NCBI GenBank assembly: GCA_022763425.1
Contig: JALEGD010000001.1
Span: 634,572 to 698,571 of the forward strand
DNA length: 64,000 bases
Source: Pelagibacteraceae bacterium
GTDB lineage: Bacteria; Pseudomonadota; Alphaproteobacteria; Pelagibacterales; Pelagibacteraceae
Direction of reading: 5' to 3'
Below the pieces are notes generated by a model that saw nothing but the letters and a program-made list of their open reading frames with translations, was not told where the DNA came from and did not search any database. Below, piece after piece: positions 49,851-57,877 of this stretch. The translations under genes were made by a program, and so were the position numbers. Every line of letters begins with the position of its first letter. Within the stretch, counting starts at the first letter, position 1.

Positions 49851-50387
49851 ATGTCTAAAATAGGAAAAAAACATATACCAGTTCCAAGTGATGTAAAAGT
49901 TCAAATTGACGGTAATAAGATTAATTTAGAGGGACCAAAAGGTAAGAAGTCTCTTGATATTAATATTGAGCTTTTAAATATTACTTTTGAAGAAGGTAAA
50001 ATCATTGTTGCTCCAAAAGATCCAAAAAAACAAAATAAAATTATTTGGGGTTTGCAAAGAAGTTTGATTAATAACGCGGTTATTGGAGTTGGAAAAGGTT
50101 ATGAAGAGACTTTAAAATTAAATGGCGTAGGTTTTAGAGCAAATTTAAAAGGTAAACAATTACAGCTTCAACTAGGATTTAGCCATGACATTATGTACGA
50201 TATACCTGAGGGAATTTCCTTAAAAGTTGATAAACAAACTACGATTATTATCAGTGGTGTAGATAAAGAATTGGTTGGAAAAACTGTTGCTGATATTAAA
50301 TTTTATAAACCTGTAGAACCTTATAAGCAAAAAGGAATAACTTCAGAGGGGCAATTTATTTTGAAAAAAGAAGGTAAAAAGAAATAA
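49851..50387 (+). CDS. rplF: 50S ribosomal protein L6
   Basis: 178 residues (177 in E. coli). Near the sarcin-ricin loop. Recognised by SKIGKKHIPVPSDVKVQI, GPKGKKSLDI, NGVGFRANLKGKQLQLQLGFSH and the C-terminal KPVEPYKQKGITSEGQFILKKEGKKK. Overlaps rplR by one base. Confidence 0.99.
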   Translation: MSKIGKKHIPVPSDVKVQIDGNKINLEGPKGKKSLDINIELLNITFEEGKIIVAPKDPKKQNKIIWGLQRSLINNAVIGVGKGYEETLKLNGVGFRANLKGKQLQLQLGFSHDIMYDIPEGISLKVDKQTTIIISGVDKELVGKTVADIKFYKPVEPYKQKGITSEGQFILKKEGKKK

Positions 50388-50728
50388 TGATAAGCAAAAG
50401 TAACAAACGAAAAAATAGAGTAAGATTTAAAATTAAAAAAGTAAACAAAGATAAGCCACGTCTTACTGTTTTTAGATCTGCAAAAAATATTTACGCTCAA
50501 GTTATAGATGATAATAAAAGAGTAACTCTAGCAAGCGCTTCTTCAGTAGAAAAAAATATTGAAAAAAAACCTAAAAAGGATCTTTCTGAGATAGTAGGAA
50601 AGTTAATTGCTGAGAGGTGTTTGGAAAAAGGATGTAAAGAAGTTTATTTCGACAGAGGTAAATACAAGTATCATGGTAGAGTCAAACAACTGGCAGAAAG
50701 TGCAAAAACTGGAGGATTAAAATTTTAA
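50387..50728 (+). CDS. rplR: 50S ribosomal protein L18
   Basis: 113 residues (117 in E. coli). 5S rRNA-binding protein. Recognised by KPRLTVFRSAKNIYAQVIDD, TLASASS and CKEVYFDRGKYKYHGRVKQLAESA with the final GGLKF. It lies 3 nt before rpsE. Confidence 0.99.
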   Translation: MISKSNKRKNRVRFKIKKVNKDKPRLTVFRSAKNIYAQVIDDNKRVTLASASSVEKNIEKKPKKDLSEIVGKLIAERCLEKGCKEVYFDRGKYKYHGRVKQLAESAKTGGLKF

Positions 50729-50731
50729 AGT

Positions 50732-51229
50732 ATGAGTCAAACAAGTGAATTTAAAGAAAAATTAGTTGCAATTAATAGAATTACAAAAGTTGTAAAAGGC
50801 GGAAGAAGATTTGGATTTGCAGCGCTTGTGGTAACTGGAAATCAAAAAGGACAGGTAGGATTTGGTCAAGGTAAAGCCAAACAAGTTCCAGACGCAATAA
50901 AAAAAGCTTCTGAAGCTGCAAGAAAATCTTTAGTAAAAGTTGCGTTAAGAGAAGGAAGAACACTTCATCACGATGTAAGAGGAAGAAATGGCGCAGGTAA
51001 AGTTTTATTAAGAAGCGCACCAGCTGGTACAGGAATCATTGCGGGTGGTCCTGTTCGTGCAATTTGCGAGATGTCAGGAATTCAAGATGTGGTTGGAAAA
51101 TCTATTGGATCTTCTAATCCTTACAACTTAGTTAGAGCTTCTTTTGATGCATTAACTAAGCAAAAATCACCCAAAGAAATATCTTTAATTAGAGGTAAAA
51201 AAATTAAGGAAATAGTTTCAAGGAGATAA
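50732..51229 (+). CDS. rpsE: 30S ribosomal protein S5
   Basis: 165 residues (167 in E. coli). Fidelity and mRNA-entry protein. The double-stranded RNA-binding domain shows [27 protein letters not shown] and [17 protein letters not shown]; the C-terminal domain has [37 protein letters not shown]. Only 3 nt separate it from rplO, so the usual L30 gene (rpmD) between S5 and L15 is missing. Confidence 0.99.
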   Translation: MSQTSEFKEKLVAINRITKVVKGGRRFGFAALVVTGNQKGQVGFGQGKAKQVPDAIKKASEAARKSLVKVALREGRTLHHDVRGRNGAGKVLLRSAPAGTGIIAGGPVRAICEMSGIQDVVGKSIGSSNPYNLVRASFDALTKQKSPKEISLIRGKKIKEIVSRR

Positions 51230-51232
51230 AGG

Positions 51233-51685
51233 ATGCAACTTAATACTTTAAACAAAAAAATTCATAAAGCTAAAAAAAGAGTTGGAAGAGGTATTGGTTC
51301 TGGTCTAGGGAAAACATCAGGAAGAGGTGTAAAAGGTCAAAAATCAAGATCTGGAGTTGCGATCAAAGCTTATGAGGGTGGACAAATGCCCTTGTACAGA
51401 AGATTACCGAAAAGAGGTTTTAACTCTCTTTATAAAAAAGAAAAAAATATTGCTATAAATTTAGATAAAATTTCTAAATTAATAGAATCTAAAAAATTAG
51501 ACTCATCAAAATCTATTGATTTAAGAAAATTTTTATTAAGCTCAAAAGCTCCTAAAAAGTTGAAAGTAAAAGTTCTGGGTACTGGAGATTTAAAAGTAAA
51601 AGTAAGCATTCTCGCTGATCAATTTAGTAAATCCGCACAAGCTAAAATTGAAAAAGCTGGCGGATCTATAGAATTAGTAAAATAA
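51233..51685 (+). CDS. rplO: 50S ribosomal protein L15
   Basis: 150 residues (144 in E. coli). Recognised by [29 protein letters not shown] and [20 protein letters not shown]. The ribosome-binding site AAGGAG overlaps the end of rpsE. It directly follows rpsE, with no room for rpmD, and lies 5 nt before secY. Confidence 0.99.
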   Translation: MQLNTLNKKIHKAKKRVGRGIGSGLGKTSGRGVKGQKSRSGVAIKAYEGGQMPLYRRLPKRGFNSLYKKEKNIAINLDKISKLIESKKLDSSKSIDLRKFLLSSKAPKKLKVKVLGTGDLKVKVSILADQFSKSAQAKIEKAGGSIELVK

Positions 51686-51690
51686 TACAA

Positions 51691-53007
51691 ATGTCTGGTT
51701 TTGCTCAAAATGCAGAAAGTGGCTTAGGGGCCTTTTCAAAAGCTGACGATTTAAAAAAAAGAATATTATATACTTTATTAATTCTTATAATTTATCGATT
51801 TGGGACTTATGTCCCTTTACCTGGTATTGATCCAACATCGTTAAAAGAAATTGTAGGCGGCAATCAGAGAAGCCTTCTTGGTATGTTCAATGTATTTGCA
51901 GGTGGTGCTGTACAAAGAATGGCAATATTTGCGCTCGGTATTATGCCATATATTTCAGCATCAATTATAATTCAATTGCTTACTGGAGTAACAGAGTACT
52001 TTAAAAATTTAAAGGCTCAAGGTGAAGTTGGAAGACAAAAAATTACTCAATATACAAGATATGGAACTGTGATTTTAGCTTTAATACAAGGTTATGGAGT
52101 TGCGATTAGCTTAGAAAATTCTCAAGGCATTGTACAAGACCCTGGACTTTATTTTAGATTCGTAACTACCGTTACACTATTAACTGGAACAGTATTTTTA
52201 ATGTGGCTGGGTGAACAAATTACGGCTAGAGGTATAGGAAATGGAATTTCGTTAATAATCTTCTCTGGAATAGTTGCAGAGATCCCTGGTGCTCTTGCTT
52301 CTACTTTTGAATTAGGAAGAACTGGAGCAATATCTAGTGGAATAATAATTTTAATTTTATTGCTTTTATTAATAGCGATCTATTTTATTGTTTTTGTTGA
52401 AAGAGCTCAAAGAAGAGTTTTGATTCAATATCCAAAAAGACAGCAAGGTAATAAAATGTATGGTGGTGAATCTTCATATTTACCGTTAAAAGTAAATACT
52501 GCTGGAGTAATACCTGCAATTTTTGCATCAGCATTATTATTATTACCAATAACTCTTTCTAATTTTTCATCATCTTCAGAAAATTCTATTTTAATCTCAA
52601 TAACTTCAATGCTGGGTCAAGGAAAACCTCTTTACATGATATTTTTTGCAGCTGGTATAGTTTTCTTTTCATTTTTTTATACATCAATTGTTTTTAATCC
52701 AACTGAAACAGCAGATAATTTAAAAAAATATGGTGGATTTGTTCCTGGTATTAGACCAGGTGAGCGTACAGCTTTATTTATTGAAAATCTTTTAACTAAA
52801 TTAACAGTTATTGGGTCTGCCTATTTGGTGATTATATGTTTATTACCTGAAGTTTTGATAGCAAACTATCCTGTGCCATTTTATTTAGGTGGAACATCAT
52901 TATTAATCGTTGTTGTAGTTGGCATGGATACAATCACGCAAATACAAACAAGATTAATGAGTGTTCAATATGAATCATTAATTAAAAAAACTAAATTTAA
53001 TAGATAA
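51691..53007 (+). CDS. secY: Preprotein translocase subunit SecY
   Basis: 438 residues (443 in E. coli). Ten-span channel of SecYEG in the inner membrane. Seen are LLILIIYRFGTYVPLPGID (TM1), the plug region FNVFAGGAVQRMAIFALGIMPYISASIIIQLL, VEFVERAQRRV-type IVFVERAQRRVLIQYPKRQ before the SecA-binding loop, and PTETADNLKKYGGFVPGIRPGERTA. Its partner secE is also in this window. Confidence 0.99.
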   Translation: MSGFAQNAESGLGAFSKADDLKKRILYTLLILIIYRFGTYVPLPGIDPTSLKEIVGGNQRSLLGMFNVFAGGAVQRMAIFALGIMPYISASIIIQLLTGVTEYFKNLKAQGEVGRQKITQYTRYGTVILALIQGYGVAISLENSQGIVQDPGLYFRFVTTVTLLTGTVFLMWLGEQITARGIGNGISLIIFSGIVAEIPGALASTFELGRTGAISSGIIILILLLLLIAIYFIVFVERAQRRVLIQYPKRQQGNKMYGGESSYLPLKVNTAGVIPAIFASALLLLPITLSNFSSSSENSILISITSMLGQGKPLYMIFFAAGIVFFSFFYTSIVFNPTETADNLKKYGGFVPGIRPGERTALFIENLLTKLTVIGSAYLVIICLLPEVLIANYPVPFYLGGTSLLIVVVVGMDTITQIQTRLMSVQYESLIKKTKFNR

Positions 53008-53010
53008 AAT

Positions 53011-53667
53011 ATGAACTTAATATTATTTGGACCACCAGGCGCTGGCAAAGGAACTCAATCTTCTTTTTTAGTCGAGAGTGAAAAAATGTTTCAACTATCA
53101 ACAGGAGACCTTTTAAGAGCAGAACTAAAAAGTGGCTCAGATTTATCAAAACAATTGAAAGAAATCATGGATGCTGGAAAATTAGTCTCAGACGATATAA
53201 TCAATAATTTAATAGAGAAAAAAATTTCAGACCCGAGTGTAAAAAATAATATAATTTTTGACGGTTTTCCTAGAAACTTAGAACAGGCAAAGTCACTAGA
53301 TGATATGCTTGACAAGTATAATCAAAAAATATCAGCAATTATAAATCTAAAAGTAGATTATTCTGTACTTGTGAAAAGAATTTCTGGCAGGGTTTCATGT
53401 TCAATTTGCAAAAAACCATTTAATGAATTTTTCGACCCGCCTGTAGAACCAAATAACTGTTCAAATAACAAATGTGATTCTAGAGAATTAATTAAAAGAT
53501 CTGATGATAATGAAAATACTGTGACAAATCGTTTAAAAACTTATGATGACCAAACGCTACCTATACTTGATTATTACAGAAAAAAAGGAATCGTGAAGGA
53601 TGTAGATGCTATGAAAGCAATTAATGAAGTTACAGAAGAAATAAAGTCTATTATCAGTAACTTATAA
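53011..53667 (+). CDS. adk: Adenylate kinase with Cys4 lid
   Basis: 218 residues. Interconverts AMP, ADP and ATP. P-loop GPPGAGKGT (8-16), LSTGDLLRAE for AMP binding, and FDGFPRNLEQA. The lid carries four cysteines, Cys130, Cys133, Cys150 and Cys155, suggesting a zinc-stabilised long lid; the second pair is spaced CX4C instead of the usual CX2C. It lies 3 nt after secY and ends the merged ribosomal operon before an alpha-operon promoter. Confidence 0.97.
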   Translation: MNLILFGPPGAGKGTQSSFLVESEKMFQLSTGDLLRAELKSGSDLSKQLKEIMDAGKLVSDDIINNLIEKKISDPSVKNNIIFDGFPRNLEQAKSLDDMLDKYNQKISAIINLKVDYSVLVKRISGRVSCSICKKPFNEFFDPPVEPNNCSNNKCDSRELIKRSDDNENTVTNRLKTYDDQTLPILDYYRKKGIVKDVDAMKAINEVTEEIKSIISNL

Positions 53668-53669
53668 CG

Positions 53670-53697
53670 TTGACTTTAATAGTTCGATTACTATAAT
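53670..53697 (+). promoter_or_regulatory. Near-consensus promoter of the alpha operon
   Basis: TTGACT (53670-53675; five of six) and a perfect TATAAT (53692-53697) are separated by 16 nt, in the 62-nt gap between adk and rpsM. It is one of the best sigma-70 matches in the window. Transcription would begin near 53704, giving a short leader of about 26 nt with AAGG as the ribosome-binding site. It would allow rpsM-rpsK-rpoA-rplQ to be expressed separately from the upstream run. Confidence 0.85.
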
Positions 53698-53729
53698 CCA
53701 GCGATTTTAAAAATAAGGCAATCTAAACT

Positions 53730-54113
53730 ATGGCTCGTATATCAGGTGTAAACCTACCGTTAAATAAACAAGTGTATATCGCTTTACAGTATATTTATGG
53801 GATTGGTGATCACTATGCAGATAAGATTTGCAAAGAGTTAAATATTGAAAAATCAAAACGAGTAAATAGTTTAACTGATGACGAAGTTTTAAAAATTAGA
53901 GAACTTATTGACGAAAAATTTACTGTCGAAGGTGATTTAAGAAGAGAGATTTCATTAAATATAAAAAGATTAAGAGACCTGGGTACTTATAGAGGTACAA
54001 GGCATAGAAAAAAACTTCCTGTAAGAGGACAAAGAACATCATCTAACGCAAGAACAAGAAAAGGAAAAGCAATTGCAATCGCAGGTAAAAAATTAACAAT
54101 GGCTAAAAAATAA
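53730..54113 (+). CDS. rpsM: 30S ribosomal protein S13
   Basis: 127 residues. Head protein contacting P-site tRNA and the L5 bridge. Recognised by [68 protein letters not shown]. It follows adk; rpmJ (L36), which precedes rpsM in many bacteria, is not present here. Overlaps rpsK by one base. Confidence 0.99.
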   Translation: MARISGVNLPLNKQVYIALQYIYGIGDHYADKICKELNIEKSKRVNSLTDDEVLKIRELIDEKFTVEGDLRREISLNIKRLRDLGTYRGTRHRKKLPVRGQRTSSNARTRKGKAIAIAGKKLTMAKK

Positions 54114-54520
54114 TGAGTAAAGAAGAAGTTAAAAAGAAAAGTAAATTTAAAGGTAAGAAAAAAGAAAAAAAAGTTGTAACGTCAGGTAAAGCTTTCGTGA
54201 ATGCTACATTTAATAATACTATTATTTCAATAACAGACAAAAGTGGAAATGTTTTATCTTGGTCATCTGCTGGATCAAAAGGTTTTAAAGGATCAAGAAA
54301 ATCTACCCCATACGCTGCTCAAGTAGCCGCTGATGCTGCTGCTGCTAAAGCAGCAGAATATGGTTTAAAAACTCTAGACGTTGAAGTCAAAGGTCCTGGA
54401 TCAGGAAGAGAAACTGCTTTAAGAGCTTTACAAGCTAGAGGTTTTAAAATTGTCTCTATTAAGGATACGAGTCCAATTCCACACAATGGATGCAGACCAC
54501 CAAAGAAAAGAAGAGTTTAA
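54113..54520 (+). CDS. rpsK: 30S ribosomal protein S11
   Basis: 135 residues (129 in E. coli). Platform protein near the E site. Recognised by [48 protein letters not shown] and the basic end [17 protein letters not shown] short Lys-rich N-terminal extension precedes the core. It lies 23 nt before rpoA. Confidence 0.99.
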   Translation: MSKEEVKKKSKFKGKKKEKKVVTSGKAFVNATFNNTIISITDKSGNVLSWSSAGSKGFKGSRKSTPYAAQVAADAAAAKAAEYGLKTLDVEVKGPGSGRETALRALQARGFKIVSIKDTSPIPHNGCRPPKKRRV

Positions 54521-54531
54521 TTAAAAATTAA

Positions 54532-54546
54532 AAGGAGAATAAATTG
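54532..54546 (+). promoter_or_regulatory. Ribosome-binding site fixing the TTG start of rpoA
   Basis: AAGGAG (54532-54537) lies 6 nt before TTG (54544-54546). No in-frame ATG fits between this site and the conserved N-terminus, and the protein read from TTG ([17 protein letters not shown]) matches the alphaproteobacterial RpoA beginning. A strong Shine-Dalgarno paired with the weak TTG is notable because most genes around it have ATG and little Shine-Dalgarno. Confidence 0.85.
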
Positions 54547-55560
54547 ATAGAAAAAAATTGGAAAGAATTAGTAAAGCCATCTAAACTAGATGTTCAAACT
54601 AATGATGATAAAAGTTATGCAAAGATAACTATTGAGCCTTTAGAAAAAGGCTTTGCCCTTACACTTGGAAATGCTCTTAGAAGAATTCTTCTTTCTTCTA
54701 TTCAAGGAACAGCAGTAACTGCGATTCAAATTGATGGTGTAGTGCATGAATTTTCTTCTATTAACGGGGTTAGAGAAGACGTTACAGATATTGTTTTAAA
54801 TATTAAAGCTTTATCATTAAAGCTAAAAAATCCAGGACCAAAAAAACTAATATTAGATGCTCAAGGACCAGGTGAAATTAAAGCTAAAGATTTAAAAGAA
54901 AGTGCAGATATTGAAATATTAAATCCAGAACAAGTTATCTGTAACCTTGATGATAATACAAAAATTTATATGGAATTAACAGTTAACACTGGAAAAGGTT
55001 ATGTATCTGCTGAAAAAAATAGAGAAAAAGATTCTCCATTAGGTCTAATACCAGTAGATTCAGTATACAGTCCAGTTAAAAGAGTTTCTTACAATGTATC
55101 AGAAACAAGAGAAGGTTTATCTATTGATTATGATAAACTTACAATGGAAGTTGAAACTAATGGCTCAGTAGAAGCGGAAGATTGTGTAGCTTATGCAGCC
55201 AGAATACTTCAAGATCAGCTTGGTATGTTTATAAATTTTGAAGAACCAAAAGAGGTAGTTGCACAACAGACAAAATCTGAGCCAGAATTTAATAAAAATT
55301 TATTAAGAAGAGTAGATGAGTTAGAGCTTTCAGTGAGATCTATGAATTGTTTAAAGAACGACAACATTATTTACATTGGAGATTTAGTTCAAAAAACTGA
55401 AGGTGAAATGTTAAGAACTCCTAATTTTGGAAGAAAATCTCTAAATGAAATAAAAGAAGTTTTATCTGGAATGTCTTTATATCTAGGTATTGAAATTCCA
55501 AATTGGCCACCAGAAAATATAGCCGAATTATCTAAAAAATTAGAGGAAGAATATAAATAG
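54544..55560 (+). CDS. rpoA: DNA-directed RNA polymerase subunit alpha
   Basis: 338 residues from a TTG start. The N-terminal dimerisation domain has [27 protein letters not shown] and [15 protein letters not shown]. The C-terminal DNA- and activator-binding domain (from about 265) shows [50 protein letters not shown]. Length suits alphaproteobacteria. rplQ starts immediately after its stop codon. Confidence 0.99.
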   Translation: MIEKNWKELVKPSKLDVQTNDDKSYAKITIEPLEKGFALTLGNALRRILLSSIQGTAVTAIQIDGVVHEFSSINGVREDVTDIVLNIKALSLKLKNPGPKKLILDAQGPGEIKAKDLKESADIEILNPEQVICNLDDNTKIYMELTVNTGKGYVSAEKNREKDSPLGLIPVDSVYSPVKRVSYNVSETREGLSIDYDKLTMEVETNGSVEAEDCVAYAARILQDQLGMFINFEEPKEVVAQQTKSEPEFNKNLLRRVDELELSVRSMNCLKNDNIIYIGDLVQKTEGEMLRTPNFGRKSLNEIKEVLSGMSLYLGIEIPNWPPENIAELSKKLEEEYK

Positions 55561-56010
55561 ATGAGACATAAAATTGCTCATAGAAAACTTAATAGGACTG
55601 CCGAACATAGAAAAGCTCTTATTAAAAACATGCTAAACGCATTAATTAAACATGAGCAAATTGAAACAACTTTACCTAAAGCAAAAGAATTAAAAGTAGC
55701 GATAGATAAAATTATTACATTAGGAAAAAAGAATACTCTTGCTTCTAAAAGAATACTTATTTCTAAACTTCAAGACCAAAGTATTGTTAAAAAGATAACT
55801 ACAACACTTTTAAAGAGATATGAAAAAAGAAATGGCGGTTATTCAAGAGTTGTAAGATCTGGTTACAGATACGGAGACAACGCACCTAAAGCTTTTATTG
55901 AACTAGTTGATAAAGATTTTAATGCAAAAGGACAAGATTCTGGTCCATCACAAAAAAAAGTTGAAAACAAAGATCAAGAAAAAACAGAAGTAAAAAAAGA
56001 TAAAAAATAA
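55561..56010 (+). CDS. rplQ: 50S ribosomal protein L17, with charged tail
   Basis: 149 residues (127 in E. coli). Core: MRHKIAHRKLNRTAEHRKALIKNMLNALIKHEQIETTLPKAKELK and RVVRSGYRYGDNAPKAFIELVD. After residue 120 a low-complexity tail rich in Lys, Gln and Glu follows (VENKDQEKTEVKKDKK). Its stop overlaps the crcB start by one base (TAATG), tying crcB to the ribosomal transcript. Confidence 0.98.
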   Translation: MRHKIAHRKLNRTAEHRKALIKNMLNALIKHEQIETTLPKAKELKVAIDKIITLGKKNTLASKRILISKLQDQSIVKKITTTLLKRYEKRNGGYSRVVRSGYRYGDNAPKAFIELVDKDFNAKGQDSGPSQKKVENKDQEKTEVKKDKK

Positions 56011-56384
56011 TGAGCAACTTATTTCTTGTTGCTTTATTTGGAGCAATAGGAAGTTTATCTAGATTTGTTTTAATCCAAGCAACGCCAAAATTAATATATT
56101 TAAATTTTCACATAGGTACAATTCTTGTTAACTTAATTGGTTCTTTTTTTATTGGAATTGTAGCTTCACTTTTTGAAAAACAAATTTTAAGTAATGAATT
56201 TAGATCAGTAATTGTTTTTGGATTTTTAGGTGGGTTTACAACTTTTTCAGCTTTTACGTACGAAGTGTTTAATTTTTTAAAAACTGGAGATTATTTAAAT
56301 CTTTTTATTTACTTATTTTTATCAATTATAGTTAGTTTAATTTTATTTTATGTCGGTTATAAATTAATTAAAATTTTGATATGA
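56010..56384 (+). CDS. crcB: Fluoride ion exporter CrcB/Fluc
   Basis: 124 residues with four predicted membrane helices. Fluc channels are dual-topology dimers that let fluoride leave the cell. Conserved GAIGSLSRF near the N-terminus, GTILVNLIGSFFIGI (Asn of the pore), and GFLGGFTTFSAFTYEV (the Phe-box and Thr motif) are clear. It is translationally coupled to rplQ and overlaps rluC by 4 nt. No fluoride riboswitch is seen, and there is no space for one. Confidence 0.95.
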   Translation: MSNLFLVALFGAIGSLSRFVLIQATPKLIYLNFHIGTILVNLIGSFFIGIVASLFEKQILSNEFRSVIVFGFLGGFTTFSAFTYEVFNFLKTGDYLNLFIYLFLSIIVSLILFYVGYKLIKILI

Positions 56385-57247
56385 AAAAACCATTAAAATC
56401 TTTTGTTATCAATAAAGATTTTGAAGGTTCTAGAGTAGACAGATTTCTTAAAAAACAATTTCCAAATATTCCTCAATCTTTATTTGAAAAAAATCTTAGA
56501 AAAAAAAATATTACAGTAAATAATAAAAAAGTTAAAAATTTATTCAAACTTGAAATAAACGATATTGTAAATATTTTTACTGAACTGAAAATTGAAAATA
56601 AAATTAATAAAAAAAAACAAATTTTTAATATTAATGATTACAATGAATTAAAAAAAAATTTTGTCTTTGAGTGTGACGATTATTGTGTGTTAAATAAACC
56701 TTATGGATATGCTTCTCAAGATGGCTCAAAAGTTAAACAGAATGTAATAGATATATTGAATTCAACTAAAAAAAATTACTATATAGTTCACAGACTAGAT
56801 AAAGACACTTCGGGTTTGATGCTCCTAGCTAAAAATAGATTTTACGCTAAAAAATTTTCTGAAATGTTTAAATCAAGAGAGGTGAAAAAAAAATATCTTG
56901 TGATTATAAATGGAAAAATTAAAAAAAATAAAGGCGAAATTCATTCAAAAGAAAAGTTAAATGGAAAAGAAATTGAGTCTAAGCTTTATTTTGAGGTAAT
57001 ATCAAAAAAAAATAACTTTTCTTATCTGGAAATTGATTTGATAACTGGAAGAAAACACCAAATAAGAAAGCAATTTTCGGATATTGGCCATCCTATAGTT
57101 GGTGATTCAAAGTATGGAGATAAAAAAAATAATACTCAACTATGTTTATTGAGTTATGAAATAGTGTTTGAATATAATAATAAGATCAAAAAATATAAGG
57201 CAACTATTCCAGATAATTTCAAAACATGTTTGGAAAAGTTTTTTTAA
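56381..57247 (+). CDS. rluC: RluA-family ribosomal large-subunit pseudouridine synthase (RluC/RluD type)
   Basis: 288 residues. An N-terminal S4-like RNA-binding domain (DRFLKKQFPNIPQSLFEKNLRKKNITVN) precedes the catalytic domain with HRLDKDTSGLMLLAKN, where the Asp is the nucleophile, and later LITGRKHQIRKQFSDIGHPIVGDSKYG. It would isomerise uridines in 23S rRNA; the exact site (RluC versus RluD) is inferred. It overlaps crcB by 4 nt at its start and the convergent lipB by 29 nt at its end. Confidence 0.88.
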   Translation: MKKPLKSFVINKDFEGSRVDRFLKKQFPNIPQSLFEKNLRKKNITVNNKKVKNLFKLEINDIVNIFTELKIENKINKKKQIFNINDYNELKKNFVFECDDYCVLNKPYGYASQDGSKVKQNVIDILNSTKKNYYIVHRLDKDTSGLMLLAKNRFYAKKFSEMFKSREVKKKYLVIINGKIKKNKGEIHSKEKLNGKEIESKLYFEVISKKNNFSYLEIDLITGRKHQIRKQFSDIGHPIVGDSKYGDKKNNTQLCLLSYEIVFEYNNKIKKYKATIPDNFKTCLEKFF

Positions 57248-57848
57248 ATTCTGAAATTATTATATCATTTAAATCGTTGATTTCTGAAAAATTTATAAAA
57301 TCTGTCATGTTAGCAATTCCTCTATCCCTGATGCCACATGGAACAATTCCATTATAGTCTTTCTTATTAACATTTACATTTAGTGAAAAACCATGAAATG
57401 CTACCCATTTTTTAACTCTGATACCAATAGCTGCAATTTTTTCAGAATTATTTTTATTTTTAACCCAAATGCCAATGTTATTTGGGTCACTAAAAGATTT
57501 GATTTGATAATTATCTAAGATCCTGATTATTACAGTCTCAATATTTCTTACAAAATTTTTAATGTTTTTTTCTGTATTTAAATCAATTGCAAAATATATT
57601 ACTTTTTGTCCATCACCATGAAACGTCCATTGTCCGCCTCTATTTGTTTTGTAAATTGGAAATTTATTTTTGTTCAATAAATCTTTATCTTTTGCAGAAG
57701 TTCCAGCGCTATATAAATTTGGATGTTCTAGAATCCACAGAAGATTATTTGATTCTTTATTTTGTATTTTTTTCACTCGTTCTTCTAATAATTCAATTGC
57801 ATCCTGATATTCCACAGGTTTTTGGCTTATTTTTATTTCGAGTTTCAT
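57219..57848 (-). CDS. lipB: Octanoyl-ACP:protein octanoyltransferase
   Basis: 209 residues. Transfers octanoyl from acyl carrier protein to lipoyl domains, the first step of lipoate synthesis. Recognised by WILEHPNLYSAGTSAKDKDLL, TNRGGQWTFHGDGQKVIYFAIDL, the catalytic Lys region AAIGIRVKKWVAFHGFSLNV and catalytic Cys in GIVPCGIRDRG. Its end lies 29 nt inside rluC on the other strand, and its start is 29 nt from the divergent mgtE start. Confidence 0.96.
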   Translation of the reverse strand: MKLEIKISQKPVEYQDAIELLEERVKKIQNKESNNLLWILEHPNLYSAGTSAKDKDLLNKNKFPIYKTNRGGQWTFHGDGQKVIYFAIDLNTEKNIKNFVRNIETVIIRILDNYQIKSFSDPNNIGIWVKNKNNSEKIAAIGIRVKKWVAFHGFSLNVNVNKKDYNGIVPCGIRDRGIANMTDFINFSEINDLNDIIISEFKKTFPNMF

Positions 57849-57877
57849 AAAAAGATTTGTTAAAAGTATTTATTATT

